DNA from: Alteribacter aurantiacus DSM 18675
GTDB lineage: Bacteria; Bacillota; Bacilli; Bacillales; Salisediminibacteriaceae
Length of the DNA: 64,000 nt
NCBI RefSeq assembly: GCF_000429705.1
Contig: NZ_KE386942.1
Coordinates: 451,241-515,240, forward strand
Direction of reading: 5' to 3'
Below, piece by piece: positions 25,390 to 34,448 of this stretch. The notes beneath the pieces were generated by a model that saw only the letters and a list, made by a program, of their open reading frames with translations, made no database searches and was not told the origin of the DNA. Numbering within the stretch: the first letter of the stretch is position 1; every line of letters starts with the position of its first letter. Both the position numbers and the translations under genes were made by a program.

Positions 25390-25851
25390 TTATGTCAAAT
25401 CGTAATACTTCCCTGAGAAATAAGCCAATGGTTTCGCCTCATCATCCACGCGGATATCTCTTACGCGCCCAATGTAAAGGGTGTGATCCCCTTCCAAGTG
25501 AGCATTATGCACATCACACGTAATCGTGGCCACTGCCCCGTGAAGAACAGGCATATCATCAAACACGTCAAACTCTACAGACTTGTCATCCTTTTTCTGC
25601 CCGGCAAAATACATGCTCAAATCTGCTTGACCATCAGCCAAAATACTGACCGCAAAGGAGCCAGCCTCATCAAGGTATCCCTTCATCGTCGCTTTATTAG
25701 CTACGGAAATGACGATCAATTTCGGGTCCAAACTCACGCTCATAAACGCATTCGCAGTCATGCCGTGCACCTTATCTCCCGATTCCGTTGTTACGACCGT
25801 AACACCCGTTGCGAACTTCCCCATTGCCCGTTTAAACAACTGATCATCCAT
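25390..25851 (-). CDS. hpaC: Flavin reductase component of 4-hydroxyphenylacetate 3-hydroxylase
   Basis: A 153-residue flavin reductase of the HpaC/RutF group, with the starting pattern KFATGVTVVTTES, GMTANAFMSVSLDPKLI and the YIGRVRDI end. It supplies reduced FAD to HpaB. AAAAAGGAGGCG precedes the ATG. It is the last gene of the minus-strand hpa operon, 18 bases after hpaD. Confidence 0.87.
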   Translation of the reverse strand: MDDQLFKRAMGKFATGVTVVTTESGDKVHGMTANAFMSVSLDPKLIVISVANKATMKGYLDEAGSFAVSILADGQADLSMYFAGQKKDDKSVEFDVFDDMPVLHGAVATITCDVHNAHLEGDHTLYIGRVRDIRVDDEAKPLAYFSGKYYDLT

Positions 25852-25868
25852 TCCGAAACGCCTCCTTT

Positions 25869-26855
25869 TTAAATCACAAACGTTGGTTTTCGCTGTTTAA
25901 GTGTCGGCTGTCCCACTTCCTTCAGCTGCTTAGGGTTCAACACATCTTGCACACGACTCGCTTCGTTAAACCAACTGTCCGGAGCCGCATGCCCCCAAAA
26001 CGTCTGACGGCGAGGATCGTTAATATCCCATCGAATCGGCTTAAAATCAGGATCACTCGTCAAGTAATCCCCATTGTAAAGTTCAATTCGATGACCATCA
26101 GGATCTCTCAAGTATAAGAAAAACGCATTCGACAACCCATGACGCCCTGGCCCTCGCTCGATGTTTTTCGTATACCCCATGGACGCCAACACGTCACACG
26201 CATGAATCAAGCTTAACTGATCCGAAAGCCAATAGCCAATATGATGCAACCGTGGTCCTTCCCCATTCATAAACGCCACATCATGAACACTCGGCTTACG
26301 ATGGAGCCACGCCGCCCAAATTTTTTCGTCCTCAGCAGCAGTATATTCAGAACAGGCAAAGCCCAATTCCTTCGTGTAAAAATCATACGCCTTCTCCACA
26401 TCACGAACCATACAATTAAAATGGTCGATTCGCTGCACACGAGCCCCCTTATAAAGATCATAACGCTGAAGCATCCGCTCTACCTGATCCATTTCACAAT
26501 AAAACTCAAGAGGCAACCCACTTACGTCCTGCACACGAAGCGCACGACCCATCCCAATCTGCTCCCCACGCTCAAGCCACCGCGTTTTCAACCCTTTTTG
26601 TGAAAAAAAGAGGTCAAGGCGCTCCAAATCGGTTTCCTCAAACACTTTATATCCAATCGCTTCTACCGACGGCTCTTCTGCCTTTTTTAAAAGCAAGGAA
26701 TGATGGTTACACTCCTCCAACCCCCGTAAGTACAAGTGAGTGTCATCGGATTCGGTCTCCACAAAACCTAACGCATCCACATAAAAGGCACGAGAGCGCT
26801 CAAGGTCTGTTACGTTAAGAACGGCCCGGCCGGAACGAATAATATTAAAATCCAT
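25869..26855 (-). CDS. hpaD: 3,4-dihydroxyphenylacetate 2,3-dioxygenase
   Basis: A 328-residue type I extradiol dioxygenase with two VOC halves. It opens the ring of homoprotocatechuate. The C-terminal half carries the metal ligands: His in RIDHFNCMV, His in RLHHIGYW and Glu in HRIELYNGDY. The ATG at 26855 is chosen over the GTG six bases upstream because GGAGGAAGTGACG then gives an eight-base gap. It lies between hpaB and hpaC. Confidence 0.88.
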   Translation of the reverse strand: MDFNIIRSGRAVLNVTDLERSRAFYVDALGFVETESDDTHLYLRGLEECNHHSLLLKKAEEPSVEAIGYKVFEETDLERLDLFFSQKGLKTRWLERGEQIGMGRALRVQDVSGLPLEFYCEMDQVERMLQRYDLYKGARVQRIDHFNCMVRDVEKAYDFYTKELGFACSEYTAAEDEKIWAAWLHRKPSVHDVAFMNGEGPRLHHIGYWLSDQLSLIHACDVLASMGYTKNIERGPGRHGLSNAFFLYLRDPDGHRIELYNGDYLTSDPDFKPIRWDINDPRRQTFWGHAAPDSWFNEASRVQDVLNPKQLKEVGQPTLKQRKPTFVI

Positions 26856-26867
26856 CGTCACTTCCTC

Positions 26868-28343
26868 CTATACCTTTGATGTGTTCGGTTTTGTTTTTAC
26901 CGTCTGATCAAGAAAATCCTGTACGTACCTTTTATATGTCTCTTTTTCGTATTGATCAAAATACGTCATCCCCATGCGAATCGGATCGCCGAAGAAGTAG
27001 TATTCATAGTGCATTTGACGACTCCCAAAAGCACTCATCGTCATATCCCACGCAAGTCGGAACAGCTGCACACGTTCATACCCTTCAAGGTTTTTTCCTT
27101 GAAGACCACGATTCAATATGGGACCAATCTCTTCGTGCATAAAGTCGGCCTCCGTCGGTGTGCCCATGAGTCCTGACGCTCCGAGAACACGGAGAATCTC
27201 AACTAGTCTAGGGTACACCCTCGGATACCAGTTACGAGCCGCATTTAAAGCATCGAAATCCGGTGTCATCGTTCCGGACTTGTCGAGCTTCGCGTTATGC
27301 TCCGCACGGTACAAGTGGGATTTCATCGTTTCAAGAGTAAGCATGATTTCAGTTCCTTTGTCTTGAACATGCTGGAACTGATCAATGCCAATCGCGTCCA
27401 TCATGCTAAGAGCTGTGCCAAGGAGAAATTCGGTTTTCACGATATTTTTCGCCACCACTTGGTGAGCCATATGCACAACCGCGTTCGTTTCTCGGAACGT
27501 CCGATTGCAAATCGATGAATGACCACAAACAAAAACCCTCTCCCACGGTACAAACACGTTTTCAAAGGACACGATCGCGTCCCCTTCTTCAAATCGAGAC
27601 GAAAGGGGATGATCCCATTCATTTTTACCGTAATCAAAGGACTCACGACTCAAAAATTTCAGTCCTGGTGTGTTGTTCGGGATTGCAAAGGCAAGGGAAT
27701 AAGGATCGTCAAGCTCGCCCGCCTTTTTCACTGTAGAAGGGAAGACGAGAATTTCATCTGTAATGCCTCCTTGAGTGGCAAGAAGACGAATGCCGTTTAC
27801 AATGATGCCATCCTTCTTTTTCTCCACCAAATGAAGAGCCACATTAGCATCTTTTTGCTCGTGCTGCGCTTTTGCACGGTTTACTTGGGGATGAATCAAC
27901 GTGTGCGTCAAGCTAATGTCGTTTTCTCTCGCAAACTCGTAATAGTTACGGGCGTTGGTAGAAAACATGGGATCCGCTTCAGAAAAAAGCTCGTTGTTCA
28001 TTCCCATTGCCATCACTTCTGCATTTAAATAATCTGGCGAGCGCCCCATCATTCCTCCGGATGTACGTGCCCACTCTTGAATAGCTTCTCGGCGCTTGAT
28101 TAAGTCTTCAATCGATGTGGGCTGTAAAAACGTCATTCCTACCTTTTCACCTGAAGTCGGTGATGTATAGAGCATCTTTTCCGGTTTTTCGTATTGGAGG
28201 TCGTATAGTTTCGCCATGGAGCGAACGACGTTTTTTAGGCCTGGGTGCTCCGTGACATCATCCACTCGCTCCCCGTGAAGATAAATATGATTACTCGCTT
28301 TTTTTAAGCGGTTGATATATTGTTCGCCTGTTTTTGCCGGCAT
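26868..28343 (-). CDS. hpaB: 4-hydroxyphenylacetate 3-monooxygenase, oxygenase component
   Basis: A 491-residue FADH2-dependent monooxygenase that hydroxylates 4-hydroxyphenylacetate to 3,4-dihydroxyphenylacetate. It has the family's N-terminal TGEQYINRLKKA and the central flavin/substrate region (GGMMGRSPDYLNAEV, SFENVFVPWERVF). The ATG at 28343 has GGAGG seven bases upstream. It depends on the HpaC reductase encoded two genes later. Confidence 0.92.
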   Translation of the reverse strand: MPAKTGEQYINRLKKASNHIYLHGERVDDVTEHPGLKNVVRSMAKLYDLQYEKPEKMLYTSPTSGEKVGMTFLQPTSIEDLIKRREAIQEWARTSGGMMGRSPDYLNAEVMAMGMNNELFSEADPMFSTNARNYYEFARENDISLTHTLIHPQVNRAKAQHEQKDANVALHLVEKKKDGIIVNGIRLLATQGGITDEILVFPSTVKKAGELDDPYSLAFAIPNNTPGLKFLSRESFDYGKNEWDHPLSSRFEEGDAIVSFENVFVPWERVFVCGHSSICNRTFRETNAVVHMAHQVVAKNIVKTEFLLGTALSMMDAIGIDQFQHVQDKGTEIMLTLETMKSHLYRAEHNAKLDKSGTMTPDFDALNAARNWYPRVYPRLVEILRVLGASGLMGTPTEADFMHEEIGPILNRGLQGKNLEGYERVQLFRLAWDMTMSAFGSRQMHYEYYFFGDPIRMGMTYFDQYEKETYKRYVQDFLDQTVKTKPNTSKV

Positions 28344-28410
28344 CAAGATTCCTCCTTTTGGATGGTGAAAAAAGGGCGGTGGATCATACCTCCCCCCTCT
28401 ATCTCCTTTT

Positions 28411-29940
28411 CTACGTCCGCTTCTTTTTCCCGAACTGCGGAATCGGATGATCGCTTAAGGCTACATGAACAACTTGAATCTCTGTATAAAACTCAAAGGC
28501 GTAGTAGCCACCTTCACGCCCAATACCACTATGCTTTGATCCACCAAACGGTGTCCTTAGATCTCGCACGTTTTGAGAGTTGACCCACATCATCCCTGCG
28601 TCAACCGCTTGAGCCACACGGTGCCCCCGCTTCATATCATTTGTCCACACGTAGCCTGCCAAGCCGTAGCGCACATCATTGGCCATCTCGACCACTTCTT
28701 TTTCATCTTTAAACGGCATGACCGCCATCACTGGACCGAAGATCTCTTCTTGTGCGACCGTCATCTTGTTGCTTACATTTAAAAGAAGTGTAGGAGGTAC
28801 AAAGTTTCCGTCCGTATACGCGTCATCAACGACCCCGCTAATCACTTGAGCCCCTTCTTCTTCCGCTATCTTTAAATACCGTTTCACATTTTCATAGTGG
28901 TCTGTATGAATGAGAGGACCTACTTGAGTCCGCTCATCAAGAGGGTCACCGACGAGGATGTTTTTCACCCGGTTCATAAGTTCTTCCACAAAGGTATCGT
29001 AGATGTTTTCATGAACGAACAAGCGAGAATTCGCCGTGCACCGTTCGCCGTTAAAGGAGAAGATTCCCCATGTGCATGCATCAATCGCCCGCTCCATATC
29101 GCAGTCATCAAACACGATGATCGGAGATTTGCCTCCAAGTTCCATGGAGAAGCGTTTCAAAGGACCGGCCCCGTTTTTCATGATTTCCGATCCTGTTTTC
29201 GTTTCTCCCGTAAAGGAAATGAGCGGAGCATCTGGATGAGCCACGAGAGCGGCCCCTGCCGTTTCACCATATCCGTGAACGACGTTAAACACTCCTTTTG
29301 GGAGATCCGCTTTGTGAATAATTTCGGCTAAACGATTTGCCGTCAACGGTGACCACTCCGCAGGCTTTAACACGACCGTGTTCCCGGTAGCAAGAGCCGG
29401 CGCAATCTTCCACGTTTCCAGCATGAATGGCGCATTCCAAGGGGTAATTAACCCTGCAACACCAACTGGTTTATGAACGGTGTAATTTAAAAATTCATCG
29501 TCTACTTGATAGGCGTCTCCCGTCAGACGACTTGACACCATCTCGGCATAAAATCTGAAGTTTTGCGCTGCACGAGCGACCATCTTTTTCGTTTGGTGAA
29601 TCGGTAGACCCGTATCCAGCGATTCCAGTGGAGCAATGTCTTCAATATGTTCATCGATGAGGTCTGCAATTCGGTTTACATAGACGAGTCGATCCCTCAA
29701 TTTCATTTGACCCCACTCGCCTTTAAACGCAGCCTTAGCAGCTTTAACAGCCCGGTCAATGTCATCCGCTGTACCTGATGCCACCTGGTTAATTGAATGA
29801 TTCGTAAAAGGATTCTTATTATCAAAGGTTTCATTCGTACTTCCATGAACGAATTCACCGTCAATATATAGCTTAATATTTGAAAGTTGACTCTCATGGG
29901 TCAACGCTTGAGGAGAGATGGTTTCCGCTTTGTTTGTCAC
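28411..29940 (-). CDS. hpaE: 5-carboxymethyl-2-hydroxymuconate semialdehyde dehydrogenase
   Basis: A 509-residue aldehyde dehydrogenase with the NAD-binding loop FTGETKTGSEIM, the general base Glu in MELGGKSP and the catalytic Cys in NGERCTANSR. In this operon it oxidises the ring-cleavage aldehyde. The GTG at 29940 has AAAGGAGG nine bases upstream. Length is normal for HpaE. Confidence 0.9.
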   Translation of the reverse strand: MTNKAETISPQALTHESQLSNIKLYIDGEFVHGSTNETFDNKNPFTNHSINQVASGTADDIDRAVKAAKAAFKGEWGQMKLRDRLVYVNRIADLIDEHIEDIAPLESLDTGLPIHQTKKMVARAAQNFRFYAEMVSSRLTGDAYQVDDEFLNYTVHKPVGVAGLITPWNAPFMLETWKIAPALATGNTVVLKPAEWSPLTANRLAEIIHKADLPKGVFNVVHGYGETAGAALVAHPDAPLISFTGETKTGSEIMKNGAGPLKRFSMELGGKSPIIVFDDCDMERAIDACTWGIFSFNGERCTANSRLFVHENIYDTFVEELMNRVKNILVGDPLDERTQVGPLIHTDHYENVKRYLKIAEEEGAQVISGVVDDAYTDGNFVPPTLLLNVSNKMTVAQEEIFGPVMAVMPFKDEKEVVEMANDVRYGLAGYVWTNDMKRGHRVAQAVDAGMMWVNSQNVRDLRTPFGGSKHSGIGREGGYYAFEFYTEIQVVHVALSDHPIPQFGKKKRT

Positions 29941-29968
29941 GTAGATTCCTCCTTTTTGTTCAAATCAT

Positions 29969-30892
29969 TTACTTTGAGATCACTTGATCAGCGACGTTTG
30001 TATACGTTTTCAAAACATCACGTATTTCATTTTGAAGAGCTTCTGTCGGAAGATCCATTGGCATGCGAAGAACCGGTTCAATTTTACCCATCATGCCGAG
30101 GGCCGCTTTTAACGGAGCCGGATTCGTATCTTTAAACAGCACATCGTTTAAAGGCATCAGCTCGAAATGGAGATCCTGTGCACGCTTCACGTCCCCTTCT
30201 TCCCACGCGTTATAAATCTCCGCCACTTTTCCTGGCATCACATTTGCTGTCGCACTAATGTGTCCCGCTCCGCCAATCGCAAGCATAGGGAAGCAGAGAA
30301 GTTCAATTCCTGAATACAAGTTAAAATCACGGCCGCAGTTAAGTAGAACGCGATTAATATGCTCAAAGTCTTTATTGGACTCTTTCACTCCGATAATGTT
30401 CGGGCAGTCCTCATTTAAACGAGCGAGTGTGTTTACGTCGAGATTTGTGGCCGTTCGTCCTGGAATGTTGTAAATGATCAGAGGAATATCGACACTGTCG
30501 GCTACCGTTTTAAAATGCTTGTATAACGCATGCTGAGACGGCTTGTTGTAGTAAGGTACGATCACAAGCGCTGCATCCGCCCCCATCTCTTGCGCTTTCT
30601 TTGTTAAATCAACCGTTTCGTCATGGTTCGTAGAGCCTGTTCCAGGTACAAATGGCACGCGACTGTTCACGGCTTTCCCGGCTGTTTCCATCACCGTTAT
30701 TCGTTCTGCCACTGTTAAAGAGCTCGGCTCTCCAGTCGTTCCGGTTACACTAATCGCGTGGCTTCCGCTCTCCACATGCCAGTCAATGAGTTCCGTCAAT
30801 TTATCCAAATCCATGGAATAATCCTGTCGAAATGGTGTCACAATCGGCGCAATTGACCCTCTTAATCTTTGTTTCGCTTCATCATACCTCAT
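29969..30892 (-). CDS. DapA-family aldolase of the hpa operon
   Basis: A 307-residue DHDPS/NAL-superfamily protein. The Schiff-base Lys is in IIGVKESN, the Tyr in VPYYNKP, and the GTTGEPSSL loop and YNIPGRTA are present, so it is probably active with a pyruvate-type substrate. It is the first gene of the minus-strand hpa operon. The classical pathway ends with HpaI, an unrelated aldolase that yields pyruvate and succinic semialdehyde; no hpaI is seen, so this protein may do that job. Three ATG codons stand in a row; the third (30892) has the best gap from GGAGCG. Confidence 0.78.
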   Translation of the reverse strand: MRYDEAKQRLRGSIAPIVTPFRQDYSMDLDKLTELIDWHVESGSHAISVTGTTGEPSSLTVAERITVMETAGKAVNSRVPFVPGTGSTNHDETVDLTKKAQEMGADAALVIVPYYNKPSQHALYKHFKTVADSVDIPLIIYNIPGRTATNLDVNTLARLNEDCPNIIGVKESNKDFEHINRVLLNCGRDFNLYSGIELLCFPMLAIGGAGHISATANVMPGKVAEIYNAWEEGDVKRAQDLHFELMPLNDVLFKDTNPAPLKAALGMMGKIEPVLRMPMDLPTEALQNEIRDVLKTYTNVADQVISK

Positions 30893-31025
30893 CATCATTC
30901 GCTCCTTCGCAAATAAATAGTCCGAATTTTTCTACAAATAAAACGTATCATGTGCTACGCTATATGAGAAATATTGATTTGATATGGAAACGATACGAAA
31001 AAAGTATGCATATGGAGGGGAAGCC

Positions 31026-31901
31026 ATGGATATTAAACAACTCAAATACTTTTACGCCATCGCATCTGAAGGGCAAATTACCCGTGCAGCAAAAAAGCTC
31101 CACATGGCACAACCTCCACTTTCCCAACAGCTAAAATCATTAGAGACTGAGCTCGGTGTGACTCTTTTTGATAGAAACGGACGGACCATGGAACTGACCC
31201 AAGCAGGCACCGTTCTTTTTGAGAAAGCAGAACGAATCCTTAACGAAATTGAAGAAATACGAGTGGAAGTAAAGGAAAGCAACGAAGGGTTAAGAGGGAA
31301 GCTTGCCATTGGAACGGTCAAATCGTGCTTCTCTTATTTACCTGAACGGATAAGAGACTTCAGACACAACTACCCTGCCGTTAGCTTCTTATTAAGGGAC
31401 GGGGACTCCTATCAAATTGGAGAGCTAGTGAAAAGCAGAGTGGTAGAGCTTGGCATTGTGCGGCTTCCCCTTGAAATGAGAGAGTTCGATCACATCCGTC
31501 TTCAGGACGAAGAGTATGTAGGCGTGTTTCATCAGAACGCCTTACCAAATCAGCACGGAAGAGCCGTATCCATGACTGCATTTAAACATGTTCCTTTACT
31601 TCTGTTGCATCGTGTAAGTGGAGCTGGCCAATACGAAATGATCTTAGAAGAATGCAAAAAGCACGGATTTGAACCAACGGTCTTGTGCGAGTGCCCAGAT
31701 GTGTCCATGCTCTTAGCATTAGTCGCAAAGGGAGTTGGAGCTACCATCGTGCCTCGATCGACACTCCTTTCCTTTCAATCTCCTGATCTCGTAGCATTCC
31801 CGATAAAAAATGCAGAGGTGCGGGCAAAAAGTGCCCTCATATGGCTCAAGCACCGTCATCTTTCAAAGCAGGCAAGGCGATTCGTGGAGGGATTCAGATA
31901 A
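31026..31901 (+). CDS. LysR-family regulator, probable hpa regulator
   Basis: A 291-residue regulator with an N-terminal winged helix (LKYFYAIASEGQITRAAKKLHMAQPP is the region; key residues in the usual order) and a C-terminal effector domain ending in RFVEGF. The ATG at 31026 follows ATGGAGGGGAAGCC. It is divergent from the hpa operon across a 133-bp gap, the standard arrangement for a LysR activator of a catabolic operon. Confidence 0.87.
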   Translation: MDIKQLKYFYAIASEGQITRAAKKLHMAQPPLSQQLKSLETELGVTLFDRNGRTMELTQAGTVLFEKAERILNEIEEIRVEVKESNEGLRGKLAIGTVKSCFSYLPERIRDFRHNYPAVSFLLRDGDSYQIGELVKSRVVELGIVRLPLEMREFDHIRLQDEEYVGVFHQNALPNQHGRAVSMTAFKHVPLLLLHRVSGAGQYEMILEECKKHGFEPTVLCECPDVSMLLALVAKGVGATIVPRSTLLSFQSPDLVAFPIKNAEVRAKSALIWLKHRHLSKQARRFVEGFR

Positions 31902-31957
31902 CAGTAGGAAGCATCAATTGTTATAACGTAGATAACGATATTAAGAGGAGGAACACC

Positions 31958-32386
31958 ATGAAAGAAATGATTAAAGAACGATTAATGAAAGCCTTTCATT
32001 TAACTGAAGACTTTTATTTAAACCTGACAAACGAGCAACTATCCCTTTCCATTTCGACGGTTCCATCAAACACAATCGGAGAACAAGCATACTGCTTGAT
32101 TGGAGCAAGGGAAAGCTACCTTAATGCTCTTTTCAAAGGAGAGTGGGATGGTTTTACATGTAGTCTATCAAGCGCCACGAACAGTGATGAAATAATCAGT
32201 AAATTAACGGACTCTCGCGACCAGATCGAGCACTTTTTACAACAAGAAACATTAACACAGACTCAAATAAACATCGTTTTTGACTTATTGGAACATGAGG
32301 TCCAGCACCACGGGCAGCTTATTCGCTTTGGTTACGCCAATAAACTTGAGTTTCCTACGAGCTGGAACGAGCGATATACGGTGTAG
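31958..32386 (+). CDS. DinB-family protein
   Basis: A 142-residue four-helix-bundle protein. The C-terminal HEVQHHGQLIRFG carries the two His residues of the DinB metal site; the third His expected in the first helix pair is less clear (GARESYL replaces the usual H). AGAGGAGGAACACC precedes the ATG. DinB-like proteins include thiol-dependent transferases, but nothing here defines the substrate. The gap after it (32387-32701, 315 bp) is pyrimidine-rich on the plus strand and holds only the rhodanese terminator. Confidence 0.7.
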   Translation: MKEMIKERLMKAFHLTEDFYLNLTNEQLSLSISTVPSNTIGEQAYCLIGARESYLNALFKGEWDGFTCSLSSATNSDEIISKLTDSRDQIEHFLQQETLTQTQINIVFDLLEHEVQHHGQLIRFGYANKLEFPTSWNERYTV

Positions 32387-32638
32387 CGGGGGGCGCTACG
32401 CCTTACCGCATCAAGTTTAAATGTTAGAGGCCATCACTTTTCTTGGCGTTTCTTCTTCTCTCCCTCGCACTCCCAATTCCTATACTCGTACTTTCCCCCT
32501 TCTATTACATCCCCAGTTATTCTCCCTTTCGTTCCGTATTGCCATGCGATATGAAGACGTTGTTCCACTCTTTTTTTTTCTTTTGTCGATTTCAAGAGTA
32601 TTTTCCGGGAAATGATCGAATTCCCATACCCTTATACA

Positions 32639-32683
32639 TAAAACAGGCTGTTGAGAAAGGAGTCTCTCAACAGCCTAAGGATT
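32639..32683 (-). terminator. Terminator of the rhodanese gene
   Basis: AGGCTGTTGAGA and TCTCAACAGCCT form a perfect 12-bp stem; the minus strand continues GTTTTATG. Confidence 0.85.
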
Positions 32684-32701
32684 TCACATTCCCCTATCCC
32701 T

Positions 32702-33004
32702 TTATTTCGGTGTTACTTCATCTTCCCAATCCAACATACCGCCAGTCATGTTAATGACGTTGTACCCTTCTTTCTCCAAGAAAGATCCAGCCTTGCCGCT
32801 TCGTCCACCGGAACGACAAACCATAACGTGTTCTTTATCTTTATCAATGTCATCAATCCGATCTTGAATTTGCCCGAGAGGAATGTGAAGAGCTCCAGGA
32901 ATCATGCCTTCAGCAACCTCTTCGTCCTCTCGCACATCAATAATGCTCACGTCTTTATTGTTTTTAATGGCTTGTGATACTTCTTTTGGTGTCATTTCTT
33001 TCAT
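32702..33004 (-). CDS. Single-domain rhodanese (sulfurtransferase)
   Basis: A 100-residue cytoplasmic rhodanese with the active-site loop VCRSGGRS (Cys about residue 66) and the CH2A-like start IIDVREDEE. It transfers sulfane sulfur between thiols. The ATG at 33004 follows AGGAGGCATAAAC. A CsoR/CstR-like operator lies about 80 bases upstream, so persulfide or copper control is likely. It stands alone. Confidence 0.88.
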   Translation of the reverse strand: MKEMTPKEVSQAIKNNKDVSIIDVREDEEVAEGMIPGALHIPLGQIQDRIDDIDKDKEHVMVCRSGGRSGKAGSFLEKEGYNVINMTGGMLDWEDEVTPK

Positions 33005-33082
33005 GTTTATGCCTCCTCTAATACGCTGGTTTTCATGTTGGTTCGTACGACCTAACAAGTCGATTATATCACAAAATCAAAA

Positions 33083-33098
33083 ATACCTACAGGGGTAT
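33083..33098 (-). promoter_or_regulatory. CsoR/CstR-like operator before the rhodanese gene
   Basis: ATACC-TACA-GGGGTAT is an imperfect palindrome of the CsoR-family type. It overlaps the -35 region of a promoter with a TATAAT -10 box at 33063-33068 (minus strand). The right arm is the same as in the site at 24320-24335. Confidence 0.5.
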
Positions 33099-33110
33099 AA
33101 TGCTTACATA

Positions 33111-33932
33111 CTAAAAATAACGTTGAAACCGATAAACGCCTCCATGAATCATCGATTCTTCCTCTCCTTGATCCGCATGAATATGCACTTCAAAAGGACG
33201 CTCCCCTCGCGTTTCAAGAATGTGAGACACAAGACCGTCCTCCTTAGGTGAAGCGAAAAGCAAATCTCCACCTTTTAAATGAATCCTTTGAACACGTGCA
33301 CCAAGGCGATCATCTACATAAGGCTCTCCCGTTGGAAGACCAAATAACAAAGCCCACTTAGCCACTGTTTGTTCTAGGTCCTTTATGGCAAAGGTGACGT
33401 GAGAAAGCGATGAATCACGATCTTTATTAGTGTCCATCACACCATGAGAAACGAGATCCTCCCTCCGTTCTTCATCACTTTGATGCCAGTCTATGAAAAA
33501 AGGAAGAGGCATGTCTGACTTTTCATCTTCAACAAACAAGAGAGACCACTCAAGCACGCTCCCATCTGGCCTCTTTCGACTAAGTGGAACAGGTCCCGTT
33601 ACTGTTAATCCTTTTTCTTTCAGTATCGATGCCAAATTGTCTAGGTTACGGGTTCGAAGAGCAATTTTTGAAAAACCCTCAACGTATCCATCTTGCAGAA
33701 TTGTTGAAAAGGGACTTAATTCACTCTTTTCTTTGTGGACTTTTTCAAACAACCATTTGTCATCAATACCCAGAAACTCAATGTAGCTTAAATCAAAGTG
33801 ACAAAGGGTATTATATGTTCCCTTTTCTTCATGCCTACCACCGTTAACAGCATGAAATCCCTTTTCTTGAAATGCTTCTTTAGTTTTGTGTGCATCCGAT
33901 ACGTAATGAATAATGTGGTCGAAGTTGAACAT
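33111..33932 (-). CDS. VOC-superfamily protein, paralogue of 22211-23032
   Basis: A 273-residue two-half VOC protein starting MFNFDHIIHYVSD. It shares GGRHE, TYNTL, PLSRKRPDGSVLEWSLLFV and PLPFFIDW with the riboswitch-operon protein and has exactly the same length when both start at the GGTGG-proximal codon. The ATG at 33932 follows GGAAGGTGG. No riboswitch is seen here. Function unknown; perhaps the same reaction under different control. Confidence 0.78.
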   Translation of the reverse strand: MFNFDHIIHYVSDAHKTKEAFQEKGFHAVNGGRHEEKGTYNTLCHFDLSYIEFLGIDDKWLFEKVHKEKSELSPFSTILQDGYVEGFSKIALRTRNLDNLASILKEKGLTVTGPVPLSRKRPDGSVLEWSLLFVEDEKSDMPLPFFIDWHQSDEERREDLVSHGVMDTNKDRDSSLSHVTFAIKDLEQTVAKWALLFGLPTGEPYVDDRLGARVQRIHLKGGDLLFASPKEDGLVSHILETRGERPFEVHIHADQGEEESMIHGGVYRFQRYF

Positions 33933-33981
33933 GTATACCACCTTCCTTTTTTAGGGCACTGAGCTAATGGTTGCCTCTTTT

Positions 33982-34242
33982 CTATGCATGTACCTCTTCT
34001 ATAGAAGATTCAATCTTTTGTTTCAAATTTGGTTTTGACGTATATAGGAGATAGGTTTTACTTGTTGTTTTAATAGCGATCGTTTCTGTTTGTCCATAAG
34101 GCAGCCCGATCCTAGTAACCCCCTTCTCTTTTACATCACAAGAAACGTCAATAATATCTATGAGCTTAATCACAACTTTACTAAACTGCCATCTAATGTG
34201 TAGATACTCTCCTTTTACCTTTACTGTCGGTTGCATCATCAT
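33982..34242 (-). CDS. SunI/YnzG-family PH-like protein
   Basis: An 86-residue protein with a beta-rich PH-like pattern and the segment IGLPYGQTETIAIKT, close to SunI/YnzG of B. subtilis. SunI gives immunity to sublancin; YnzG has no known role. No bacteriocin gene is nearby, so immunity should not be assumed. The start lies within three ATG codons after GGAGGG. Confidence 0.65.
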   Translation of the reverse strand: MMMQPTVKVKGEYLHIRWQFSKVVIKLIDIIDVSCDVKEKGVTRIGLPYGQTETIAIKTTSKTYLLYTSKPNLKQKIESSIEEVHA

Positions 34243-34448
34243 CGCCTACATCCCTCCTAAAAAAACCTACGAAATACGACGCGCTTCGTCCCTTTCATTT
34301 ATCGTTTACTAACTTTCGATTGGATCGACATTAGAAGGTAACACATGTGAACGTTGTTAAACTGGATCACTTTAGCCTGTCTCTTCTTTATTTATGGAAG
34401 AATCTAGTATAGTATAAATCTATTCTAGTATTGGCTGGAGGTCGTCAT

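Noticed and set aside
28897..29331. Long antisense frames in hpaE and other hpa genes
   Set aside because: Shadows of well-supported genes with no ribosome site of their own.
32387..32640. Possible decayed tandem array or gene after the DinB gene
   Set aside because: The stretch is pyrimidine-rich and hints at a 20-base rhythm, but units could not be aligned and no leader of the TCTTTCG type with following ACTTAT is present.
33982..34242. Bacteriocin immunity locus
   Set aside because: SunI-like family only; no precursor peptide, modification enzyme or exporter gene nearby.
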